A DNA stretch of 64,000 nt from Chitinophaga filiformis (GTDB lineage: Bacteria; Bacteroidota; Bacteroidia; Chitinophagales; Chitinophagaceae). The notes beneath the pieces are model-generated. The model did no database searches. It saw nothing but the letters and a program-made list of their open reading frames with translations, and was not told the DNA's origin. The stretch is taken from the NCBI RefSeq assembly GCF_900102545.1, contig NZ_FNBN01000002.1:718264-782263 (forward strand), in the 5' to 3' direction. Below are positions 1 through 7,053 of this stretch, piece by piece. Within the stretch, counting starts at the first letter, position 1; every line of letters begins with the position of its first letter. A program made the position numbers and the translations under genes.

Positions 1-790
1 TGGTCAACTCTTCGCCGGTACGAATGTCATATCTGCGTAACAGTCGCCAGAAGTAATCATAATATAACCACTTTCTCAAAACGCCAGGACGCAGCTTATC
101 GAGCAACTGGATGTGCTCCTTTACGTCCACTTCCTTATTGTCTTCACATTCCTGCGTTACCTGGTAAGCATGAATACCAATTTTGACGAGCGGTTCATTC
201 ACACATATGATGGCGGGATTACGGTAAAGTTCATGGATATAACCATCAATATCCACCATCCATTTCATCCGGTTATCATACATGAATTTATTTCTGAACA
301 GCGTCACACTGGGTGTGGAGATTGGTTTTACTACCATCACATATTCCGGTTCCCGGCGCACGCGGTCCAGGTTTTCGATCTTCATGGGAAGTAGCCATTC
401 TTTCCCGTCGTCGTACACCAATAGCGCTCTTGCGTATGCAAAATCGCTTCCGGGGGCAGCTTCCAGCGCATCGTGCAGCTTTTGCAATGCATCAGGTGTG
501 GCCAGCCAGTCGTCATGATGGATAAGTTTAATGTATTTCCCTTTTGCCTGGCGGATGGCTTCGTTCCAGTTTTCCGGAGTGCCCAGGGAGGGGACGTTAT
601 GTTTATAACGGATGGGAAGTATGTCTTTGTAACTGTCTACCAGACGTTCCACTTCGTCGCCAGGACTATCATCTGTTACAATCACTTCTATATCGGTAAA
701 CGTCTGCTGCCGGATACTGTCCAGGCAGCGTTTTAGCATTTCGGGTTGCCTGTATGCCGGTATACATATTGAAACTGCAGGACTAGTCAT
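1..790 (-). CDS. Family 2 glycosyltransferase (partial, C-terminus beyond window start)
   Basis: The minus frame opens with ATG at 788-790 and stays open to base 1, giving about 263 residues of an unfinished protein. The N-terminus has the GT-A pattern of family 2 transferases: VSICIPAYRQPEMLKRCLDS, then VIVTDDSPGDE for nucleotide binding, then IHHDDWL as the metal-binding DxD-like segment near residue 95. It should transfer a sugar from a nucleotide donor at the cytoplasmic face during glycan or glycolipid synthesis; donor and acceptor cannot be read. It lies 22 bp after the NlpC/P60 gene on the same strand and may be cotranscribed with it, although their functions are not obviously linked. 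Confidence 0.85.
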   Translation of the reverse strand, partial: MTSPAVSICIPAYRQPEMLKRCLDSIRQQTFTDIEVIVTDDSPGDEVERLVDSYKDILPIRYKHNVPSLGTPENWNEAIRQAKGKYIKLIHHDDWLATPDALQKLHDALEAAPGSDFAYARALLVYDDGKEWLLPMKIENLDRVRREPEYVMVVKPISTPSVTLFRNKFMYDNRMKWMVDIDGYIHELYRNPAIICVNEPLVKIGIHAYQVTQECEDNKEVDVKEHIQLLDKLRPGVLRKWLYYDYFWRLLRRYDIRTGEELT

Positions 791-812
791 GAATCTTTTC
801 TCTTTTTCCGGT

Positions 813-1454
813 TTACTCTATTCTGCCACTCCCGGCATAATATCTTGCCCAATAAGTCTCGTTCAGATCACTGATTGTCACTCCGAGGCTCGTTGAAGCG
901 TGCACAAATTTATTATTATTCAGGTATACACCCACATGAGAGATTGATTTTCCATCAGTTTTGAAAAAAACCAGGTCTCCTTCCCTCATTTCTGATTTAC
1001 TCAATTTTCGGGCCTTTTCATATAATTGTCCTGAGCTGCCTGAACTGTTTAGCCGGAATACCGCTACCAGCAGGTTATTTGTAAAGCCGGAACAATCTAC
1101 ACCGTTCCTGGTCTTGCCACCGTATAAATAAGGAGTGCCCCACCATTCTTCAATAAATGCAAACAGGTTGGTATTCAGGACTGTCTCTACACGAACATCC
1201 AGCAATTGGGCATATTTGAATTGCCAGAGCGGGGCGTTTTCTATCAGCGGACTTGAAGCTGTGAATTTCAGTGTGCTTTTGCTTTTGGCTGTATAGTTAT
1301 TCCCGTTTATAGATAATCCATCCAGGAATTCCACTCCGCCACGACTACTGCTGCTTGTTCTTTTGGCTGTTCCCTGTTTTGAGGAAGAGCAGGCAGCCAG
1401 TCCCAACACGCAAACCATAGCCATTATCCCTGAAATACTTTTTTTACCGATCAT
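813..1454 (-). CDS. NlpC/P60 family cell-wall hydrolase lipoprotein
   Basis: A 213-residue protein with a lipoprotein signal ending in the lipobox LAAC (Cys22), followed by a Ser/Lys-rich linker and a C-terminal NlpC/P60 domain. The catalytic triad is visible: Cys121 in NGVDCSGF, His173 in SHVGVYL and His185 in FVHAST. The family cleaves peptide bonds in murein stem peptides, typically between D-Glu and a diamino acid. The protein should sit on a membrane facing the periplasm and take part in wall remodelling. The WWGTPYLYGG segment before the catalytic Cys is typical of the family. No clear TAnnTTTG box was seen upstream. Confidence 0.93.
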   Translation of the reverse strand: MIGKKSISGIMAMVCVLGLAACSSSKQGTAKRTSSSSRGGVEFLDGLSINGNNYTAKSKSTLKFTASSPLIENAPLWQFKYAQLLDVRVETVLNTNLFAFIEEWWGTPYLYGGKTRNGVDCSGFTNNLLVAVFRLNSSGSSGQLYEKARKLSKSEMREGDLVFFKTDGKSISHVGVYLNNNKFVHASTSLGVTISDLNETYWARYYAGSGRIE

Positions 1455-1570
1455 AAGCGCCCGTTGGTTAAATCGGGGCTAATTTACTAATAATATTTAT
1501 AATAAATGTTTTTAACATGTTCAGTAATAATGATTACAGTGTTGGCGTTGCTGCCTGTTTGCTATAAATT

Positions 1571-1615
1571 TTTCAGGGCCGGCAAGGATACTTTTGTTCC
1601 ATGCCGGCCCTGAAA
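1571..1615 (-). terminator. Perfect 14-bp hairpin terminator
   Basis: The arms TTTCAGGGCCGGCA (1571-1584) and TGCCGGCCCTGAAA (1602-1615) are perfect inverted repeats around a 17-nt loop. On the minus strand an A/T-rich tract follows. It lies just past the decayed gene tail at 1657-1750 and probably served that gene. Confidence 0.75.
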
Positions 1616-1656
1616 AGACATTATAAGATCTTTTATTAAAGCGCTACCTGCTCGCC

Positions 1657-1750
1657 TTAGTGATAGTCGTTATTGTTTAGACGATTCCATTCAAACCTGT
1701 CGCTTGTCAGCATTGTAATCTGCGAAGTTACACAGCAAATAGTGCGCAAA
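1657..1750 (-). pseudogene. Decayed 3' end of a lipocalin-like lipoprotein paralogue
   Basis: A minus-strand frame ending in TAA at 1657-1659 encodes ITMLTSDRFEWNRL and a short hydrophilic tail. This matches the end of the intact neighbour (VIKVLNGTRFEWNRV), and the DNA also matches over the TTTGAATGGAATCG stretch. Upstream, similarity fades and the frame has no start codon or signal sequence of its own. The fragment keeps its own strong hairpin at 1571-1615. The simplest reading is a tandem duplicate that lost everything but its last 30 or so codons. Confidence 0.6.
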
Positions 1751-1793
1751 AACGGTGTTAACGACAACAGGCATACGAAATGTAATAACGACG

Positions 1794-1834
1794 ATGGCCT
1801 GGCCGGAAGATGGTATATCTTTCAGCCAGGCCAT
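1794..1834 (-). terminator. Hairpin after the lipocalin-like lipoprotein gene
   Basis: The 10-bp arms ATGGCCTGGC (1794-1803) and GCCAGGCCAT (1825-1834) enclose a 21-nt loop. The hairpin begins 22 bp past the stop codon of the minus-strand gene. There is no strong T-run, so its efficiency is uncertain. Confidence 0.55.
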
Positions 1835-1855
1835 TGTGTTAAAACGTCTGCTTTA

Positions 1856-2719
1856 TTAACGACGGGCAGCACCACCAACGGTGGCATCAGCCGGGATCAT
1901 TTCGCCATAATAGTAATAGCTCTGGTCAACGCGATTCCATTCAAAGCGTGTTCCATTCAGCACTTTGATTACACACTCGAAATCTATACCGCCATTGGGT
2001 GTTACAGTAAGATGCGTAGCATCGCTGTTCAGGCGCCATGTACCACGTACAATTGAACCGTCTTTATAAGTCTCAACGGTAGTTCCGTCAGCTTTGTACT
2101 CAACTGTCAGCTGGTCCAGTACAGTATAGGTATTGTTAGGTTTACCAATACGCCATACGAGATCAGCAGATGCCAGCGGGAAGTTATAGAAATAGGTTTC
2201 ATACTTCCATTTCTTGCTGGTCAGCAACTGTGCAACTGTCTGGGTCTTGTCTGACTCAGGGAAACGTTTCATCATTACACCGTAAGTAGTGCCATTCACC
2301 ACTTCCCACTCGAACTGGTTAGCGGTCAGTACACGGATGTCGGATGTAAAGGTGCTGGTGCTGTTCACCACGATCTGCGTTTCATTGTTGGTGAAATGCC
2401 AGGTACCTTTCAGTGAATCTCCTTTTTCAGTGATTTCCCAGTAAGAACCATCTTTATTGAACTTTACCTTGTTCAGGTGAAGGTCCAGTGTGTTTGCAGA
2501 ACGGTTGGTTTTCCATACCAGTGTGGAACCGGAGGTCTGGAAATTCTTGTAGTACTCATAATACCTCCAGATCGTATCTGTCAGTATCTTTCCTTTTTCG
2601 CTTAAAACAATTGTATCAACGGGATCTGGTTTCGGAGTTTCGTCCTTTTCGCATGATGAAGATGTGAGGGCCAAAAGGGCAACAACACATAGGGATAGAA
2701 GGGAAAATGCTTTTTTCAT
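1856..2719 (-). CDS. Lipoprotein with two lipocalin-like repeats
   Basis: I start at the ATG at 2717-2719 (MKKAFSLLSLCVVALLALTS) because it gives a clean signal peptide; an upstream in-frame ATG at 2765-2767 would add 16 non-signal residues across the promoter. The signal ends at SSSC (Cys23), a probable lipidation site though the lipobox is weak. Two homologous units of about 110 residues follow. Each begins with LT..WxY..Y.NF, continues LVWR or LVWK, DG, GTW and ends RFEWNR or QFEWE, like the lipocalin-type domains common in Bacteroidota. The ligand is unknown. A decayed third copy of the domain end lies downstream at 1657-1750. Confidence 0.85.
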   Translation of the reverse strand: MKKAFSLLSLCVVALLALTSSSCEKDETPKPDPVDTIVLSEKGKILTDTIWRYYEYYKNFQTSGSTLVWKTNRSANTLDLHLNKVKFNKDGSYWEITEKGDSLKGTWHFTNNETQIVVNSTSTFTSDIRVLTANQFEWEVVNGTTYGVMMKRFPESDKTQTVAQLLTSKKWKYETYFYNFPLASADLVWRIGKPNNTYTVLDQLTVEYKADGTTVETYKDGSIVRGTWRLNSDATHLTVTPNGGIDFECVIKVLNGTRFEWNRVDQSYYYYGEMIPADATVGGAARR

Positions 2720-2723
2720 ATAG

Positions 2724-2731
2724 CAAATATA
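2724..2731 (-). promoter_or_regulatory. Bacteroidota -7 box, near-leaderless
   Basis: TATATTTG on the minus strand matches TAnnTTTG exactly. Only four bases separate it from the ATG at 2719, so transcription should begin at or next to the start codon. No TTG element is seen at the usual -33 distance; the palindrome at 2739-2759 occupies that place instead. Confidence 0.55.
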
Positions 2732-2738
2732 AAGAATG

Positions 2739-2759
2739 TACTCAATATTAAATTGAGTA
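2739..2759. promoter_or_regulatory. 21-bp palindrome, likely operator
   Basis: The arms TACTCAAT (2739-2746) and ATTGAGTA (2752-2759) are perfectly inverted around ATTAA. It lies in the -15 to -35 zone of the lipoprotein promoter and about 60 bp before dnaE on the other strand, where a dimeric repressor could act on the lipoprotein gene. The binding protein is unknown. Confidence 0.45.
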
Positions 2760-2821
2760 GTGTGCATAAATTTTCATAACCTTTTATTCATATTCTGGCA
2801 GAAGAGTCGGAATTTTGCTGA

Positions 2822-5800
2822 ATGATCTTTTCCCACTTACACGTTCATACACAGTATTCTCTGCTGGATGGTGCAGCAGATATCAAGTCATTGTACAAGA
2901 AAGCTATGGCCAGCAATCAGCCGGCCCTGGCCATCACGGACCATGGTAACATGTTCGGTGTATTCCAGTTTGTGGCTGAAGCTTATAACAACAAGCTGAA
3001 TCCTGAAGATCCGAAGGATAAAAGGCTCAAGGTAAAACCTATCGTTGGTTGCGAGTTCTACGTTGTGGAAAACCGCTTCAAACGCGCCTTTACCCGTGAG
3101 GAAAAAGATATCCGTAATCACCAGGTACTCCTGGCGAAAAATGATGAAGGTTACCGTAACCTGATTAAATTGTGCTCACTCGGATATATGGAAGGGCTGT
3201 ACGGTAAATACCCCCGTATCGATAAAGAACTGATCCTCCAGTATCATAAAGGACTTATTGCCACTACCTGTTGTCTCGGTGCTTCTGTACCCAGGGCTAT
3301 CCTGAAAAAAGGAGAAGAAGCGGGTGAAGAGGAATTCAAATGGTGGCTGGACATTTTCGGTGAAGACTACTATGTTGAGTTACAACGGCATGGTATTCCT
3401 GAACAGGAGAAAGTGAATGAATCCCTGATCAAGTTTGCCGCCAAACATAATGTAAAGATCATTGCGTCCAACGACTCCCACTACGTGGACCAGGCAGACG
3501 CAAACGCACACGACATCCTTCTCTGTATCAACACGGGCGAGAAAAAGAGCACTCCTACCATGAAGGATTTCTCTGATGATGACGTGTCTATGAAGAACAA
3601 ACGTTTCGCTTTCTATAACGACCAGTTCTATTTCAAGACAACCGAAGAGATGAGCACACTCTTCCATGATCTGCCACAGGCGATAGACAATACCAATGAG
3701 ATCGTGGATAAGGTGGAACTGCTGGACCTGAAGCGGGATATCCTCCTGCCCAACTTCCCTATTCCGGCTCCTTTTATTACGCAGGACCAGTACCTGCGTC
3801 ACCTGACTATGGAGGGCGCGCGGCAAAAATATGCGGAGGTTACTGCAGAGGTAGAAGAGCGTCTGAACTTTGAACTGCAGGTAATTGAGAACATGGGATT
3901 TGCGGGTTACTTCCTTATCGTATCCGACTTTATCAAGGCCGGACGTGACCTGGGAGTATTTATAGGCCCGGGCCGTGGATCTGCTGCCGGTTCTGCAGTG
4001 GCATACTGTATAGGTATCACGAATATTGACCCGATCAAGTATAACCTTCTGTTTGAGCGTTTCCTGAACCCGGAACGTAAGAGCATGCCCGATATTGATA
4101 CGGACTTCGATGATGAAGGCCGTCAGAAAGTGATTGACTATGTGGTACAGAAATATGGTAAGAACCAGGTAGCCCAGATCATTACCTACGGTACCATGGC
4201 CGCCAAGATGAGTATCAAGGACGTGGCCCGTGTAATGGACCTGCCACTGGCAGAATCCAACATGCTGGCTAAAATGGTGCCTGATAAGCCGGGTATCCAG
4301 CTCGACCGTATCTTCAACGCTCCAATCGACGAAGGGGAAAAGAGTCTGGCTGAAAAAGAAGGCCTGGGACCGGAGGACCTGGAAAACGTAAGGCGACTCC
4401 GTGAACTGATCAAAGGACAGGACCTGCAGGGCGAAGTACTGAGAGAGGCCTGCGTACTGGAGGGGTCTGTACGTAACACGGGTATCCACGCGGCTGGTAT
4501 CATCATTGCCCCGAAAGACCTGTATGATCTGATCCCGGTATCGACGGCGAAGGACTCCGACCTGCTGGTGACCCAGTTTGAAGGTAGTATCATTGAGAGC
4601 GCCGGTGTAATCAAGATGGACTTCCTGGGTCTGAAGACCCTCACCATCATCAAAGGCGCCCTGGAACTGATCAAGGCCAACCACGGGATAGATATCAGTA
4701 TCGACGATATTCCGCTGGATGACGCCAAAACATATGAACTGTACCAGAAGGGCGAAACCAACGCCACGTTCCAGTTCGAGTCTGCCGGTATGCAGAAATA
4801 CCTCCGCGAGCTGAAACCTGACCGTTTCGACGATCTCATTGCGATGAACGCCCTGTACCGTCCGGGACCACTGGAGTACATTCCTTTGTTCATCCGCCGT
4901 AAACACGGACTGGAAGAAACGGTATACGACCTGCCGGAAATGGAAGAATACCTGAATGATACCTATGGTATTACGGTATACCAGGAGCAGGTAATGCTAC
5001 TGAGCCAGAAGCTGGCCAACTTCTCCAAAGGGGATGCGGACGTACTCCGTAAAGCCATGGGTAAGAAGCAGAAGGCGGTACTGGACAAAATGAAGAAACA
5101 ATTCATGGAGGGTTGTGCTGCCAACGGGCATGACCTGAAAGTCTGCGATAAAGTATGGACCGACTGGGAGGCATTTGCGTCTTACGCGTTCAACAAATCC
5201 CACTCTACCTGTTATGCCTTCGTGGCTTATCAGACGGCTTACCTGAAAGCACACTATCCGGCAGAGTATATGGCGGCTGTACTGAACAACGCCAGCAACA
5301 TTGAAAAGATCACCTTCTTCATGGAAGAGGCAAAACGTATGGGAATAGACGTATTGCCGCCGGATGTGAACGAGTCTTTCAAAGGTTTCGCGGTGAACAA
5401 ACAGGGCCAGATCCGTTTCGGCCTGGCCGGTCTGAAAGGTGTGGGTGAAGCTGCGGTGGAAAATATCCTGGAAGAGAGAAGAAAAGAAGGTGCATATAAG
5501 AACATCTTTGAGATGATCAGACGTGTGAACCAGCGTGCGGTGAACAAGAAATCGCTGGAGGCCCTGGCCATGTCGGGCGCCTTTGATTGTTTCCCTGAAC
5601 TGCATCGCGCCCAGTACTTCCATAAGCCTGAAAATGATACCACTACCGGCCTGGATAAGATCGTAAAGTTCGGTCAGCAGGTATCTGCCGGCGTAGCTAC
5701 CGCCATGGGTAGTCTGTTTGGGGAAGAATCGATGCCCGATATCGAACCGCCTAAGATCCCGCCTTGCGATCCATGGCCACTCATCCTGAAACTGAACAAT

Positions 5801-6466
5801 GAACGGGAGGTGACCGGTATCTATATCTCCGGGCATCCACTGGACGATTATCGTTTTGAGAGCCGGTACTACAATATGAACACTGTGCAGGAACTGGTTG
5901 AATATCAGGCAGATCTGACCACACCCGGCAATGCGCGTGCAGGCCGGGAACGTAACTTCAGACTGGCTGTCTATGTGACGGGGGCACAGGAAAGAATATC
6001 CAGAAACAACCGCCAGTTTGGCATAATGACGATAGAGGATTACTCCGGTAAGTTCGAATTTGCCCTGTGGAGTGAGGACTTCATCCGTTTTGCACCTTAC
6101 CTCAAAACGGGGTTATGTCTCTTTATTAATGGCGGCTTTAAAGCCAAGCGATTCAATGATGCCGAATATGAGTTTAAGGTGAATGGAATACAGTTATTAC
6201 AGGAAGTGAAGAAGACGCATACGAAGAAGGTGACGCTGGTAACTATGCCTAAATTCATCACGCGGGAGCTGGTAGACTTCCTGGTAGACAATATTGCCAA
6301 GTATCCCGGCGCCAGTGAGCTCTTCCTGCAACTCATTGACCGTGATGATCAGATGACGGTGAAGCTGCACACTTTCAATAAACATATAGAGATGAATGAT
6401 GAACTGGCGCACTTCTTGTCCAAACAGCCTGATGTCGATGTGTATATAGATACAATCAATAAGTAA
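2822..6466 (+). CDS. dnaE: DNA polymerase III alpha subunit
   Basis: A 1214-residue replicative polymerase. The N-terminal PHP domain begins FSHLHVHTQYSLLDGA. The polymerase acidic residues are in place: Asp424 and Asp426 in PDIDTD and Asp600 in KMDFLGLK, with the GPGRGSAAGS segment before them. The fingers include YRPGPLEYIP and the tandem helix-hairpin-helix follows near GLKGVGEAAVENI. An OB-fold (residues about 1040-1130, FRLAVYVTGAQERI) ends the protein. Length and order match DnaE rather than PolC. The start is directly before the PHP motif. It is divergent from the lipoprotein gene, with 102 bp between the start codons. Confidence 0.98.
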   Translation: MIFSHLHVHTQYSLLDGAADIKSLYKKAMASNQPALAITDHGNMFGVFQFVAEAYNNKLNPEDPKDKRLKVKPIVGCEFYVVENRFKRAFTREEKDIRNHQVLLAKNDEGYRNLIKLCSLGYMEGLYGKYPRIDKELILQYHKGLIATTCCLGASVPRAILKKGEEAGEEEFKWWLDIFGEDYYVELQRHGIPEQEKVNESLIKFAAKHNVKIIASNDSHYVDQADANAHDILLCINTGEKKSTPTMKDFSDDDVSMKNKRFAFYNDQFYFKTTEEMSTLFHDLPQAIDNTNEIVDKVELLDLKRDILLPNFPIPAPFITQDQYLRHLTMEGARQKYAEVTAEVEERLNFELQVIENMGFAGYFLIVSDFIKAGRDLGVFIGPGRGSAAGSAVAYCIGITNIDPIKYNLLFERFLNPERKSMPDIDTDFDDEGRQKVIDYVVQKYGKNQVAQIITYGTMAAKMSIKDVARVMDLPLAESNMLAKMVPDKPGIQLDRIFNAPIDEGEKSLAEKEGLGPEDLENVRRLRELIKGQDLQGEVLREACVLEGSVRNTGIHAAGIIIAPKDLYDLIPVSTAKDSDLLVTQFEGSIIESAGVIKMDFLGLKTLTIIKGALELIKANHGIDISIDDIPLDDAKTYELYQKGETNATFQFESAGMQKYLRELKPDRFDDLIAMNALYRPGPLEYIPLFIRRKHGLEETVYDLPEMEEYLNDTYGITVYQEQVMLLSQKLANFSKGDADVLRKAMGKKQKAVLDKMKKQFMEGCAANGHDLKVCDKVWTDWEAFASYAFNKSHSTCYAFVAYQTAYLKAHYPAEYMAAVLNNASNIEKITFFMEEAKRMGIDVLPPDVNESFKGFAVNKQGQIRFGLAGLKGVGEAAVENILEERRKEGAYKNIFEMIRRVNQRAVNKKSLEALAMSGAFDCFPELHRAQYFHKPENDTTTGLDKIVKFGQQVSAGVATAMGSLFGEESMPDIEPPKIPPCDPWPLILKLNNEREVTGIYISGHPLDDYRFESRYYNMNTVQELVEYQADLTTPGNARAGRERNFRLAVYVTGAQERISRNNRQFGIMTIEDYSGKFEFALWSEDFIRFAPYLKTGLCLFINGGFKAKRFNDAEYEFKVNGIQLLQEVKKTHTKKVTLVTMPKFITRELVDFLVDNIAKYPGASELFLQLIDRDDQMTVKLHTFNKHIEMNDELAHFLSKQPDVDVYIDTINK

Positions 6467-6572
6467 GGGTGCTAAAATGATCTAATTTGCATGGTCAAAC
6501 GGCGCCTTTTAAAAACAAAATACCGGCTGTCAAAAAAGCAGTAACTTGCATCCGGTTCGAAAATTGAATGTA

Positions 6573-6580
6573 TATATTTG
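6573..6580 (+). promoter_or_regulatory. Bacteroidota -7 box for trxA
   Basis: TATATTTG fits TAnnTTTG. A TTG at 6546-6548 is a possible -33 element at a slightly long spacing of 24 bp. The predicted leader before trxA is about 55 nt and A/T rich. Confidence 0.55.
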
Positions 6581-6638
6581 CATTTATAAATTTATTCAGG
6601 AACTTTGATTTATAATAATTTCATAAACTTTAAATATC

Positions 6639-6956
6639 ATGGCATTAGAATTCACAGATTCGAACTTCCAGACGGAAGTACTGAGCTCCGATAAATTGAG
6701 CGTGATTGATTTCTGGGCAGAGTGGTGTGGTCCTTGTCGCGCTATCGGTCCAGTTATCGAAGAGCTCTCTAAAGACTATGCGGGCAAGGTTAACGTGGGT
6801 AAAGTAAACGTAGATCAGAACCCTCAGTTGTCAATCAACTACGGTATCACCAGCATTCCTGCTATCCTGTTCATTAAAGATGGTCAGGTAGTTGACAAAC
6901 AGGTAGGTGCTGCTCCAAGATCTGTTCTGGAAAAGAAGATTCAGGCTAACCTCTAA
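6639..6956 (+). CDS. trxA: Thioredoxin
   Basis: A 105-residue cytosolic thioredoxin with no signal peptide. The redox site is WCGPC (Cys30 and Cys33), preceded by VIDFWAEW, and the cis-proline loop is TSIPAILFIKDGQ. It would reduce disulfides in ribonucleotide reductase, peroxiredoxins and sulfoxide reductases, recharged by thioredoxin reductase, which is not in the window. Length and motif order match TrxA. It is a single-gene unit with its own promoter box and a strong terminator. Confidence 0.97.
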   Translation: MALEFTDSNFQTEVLSSDKLSVIDFWAEWCGPCRAIGPVIEELSKDYAGKVNVGKVNVDQNPQLSINYGITSIPAILFIKDGQVVDKQVGAAPRSVLEKKIQANL

Positions 6957-6978
6957 TAGGTTCAGACATCATAAAAAG

Positions 6979-7007
6979 AAGCCGGCTCGTCTCAGACGGG
7001 CCGGCTT
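6979..7007 (+). terminator. Terminator after trxA
   Basis: AAGCCGGC (6979-6986) pairs with GCCGGCTT (7000-7007), with an inner CGT/ACG pairing and a following T-rich stretch. It lies 22 bp after trxA and could also stop transcripts from the convergent gene at 7054. Confidence 0.8.
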
Positions 7008-7053
7008 TGTTATGGGGGAAACGTGTCCGATGGTCCCTGGGGCGATTCCCGTG

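Noticed and set aside
3380..4906. A 508-codon open frame antisense to dnaE
   Set aside because: It lies wholly inside dnaE on the other strand, has no recognisable domain or signal, and its composition is what the codon bias of dnaE produces when read in reverse.
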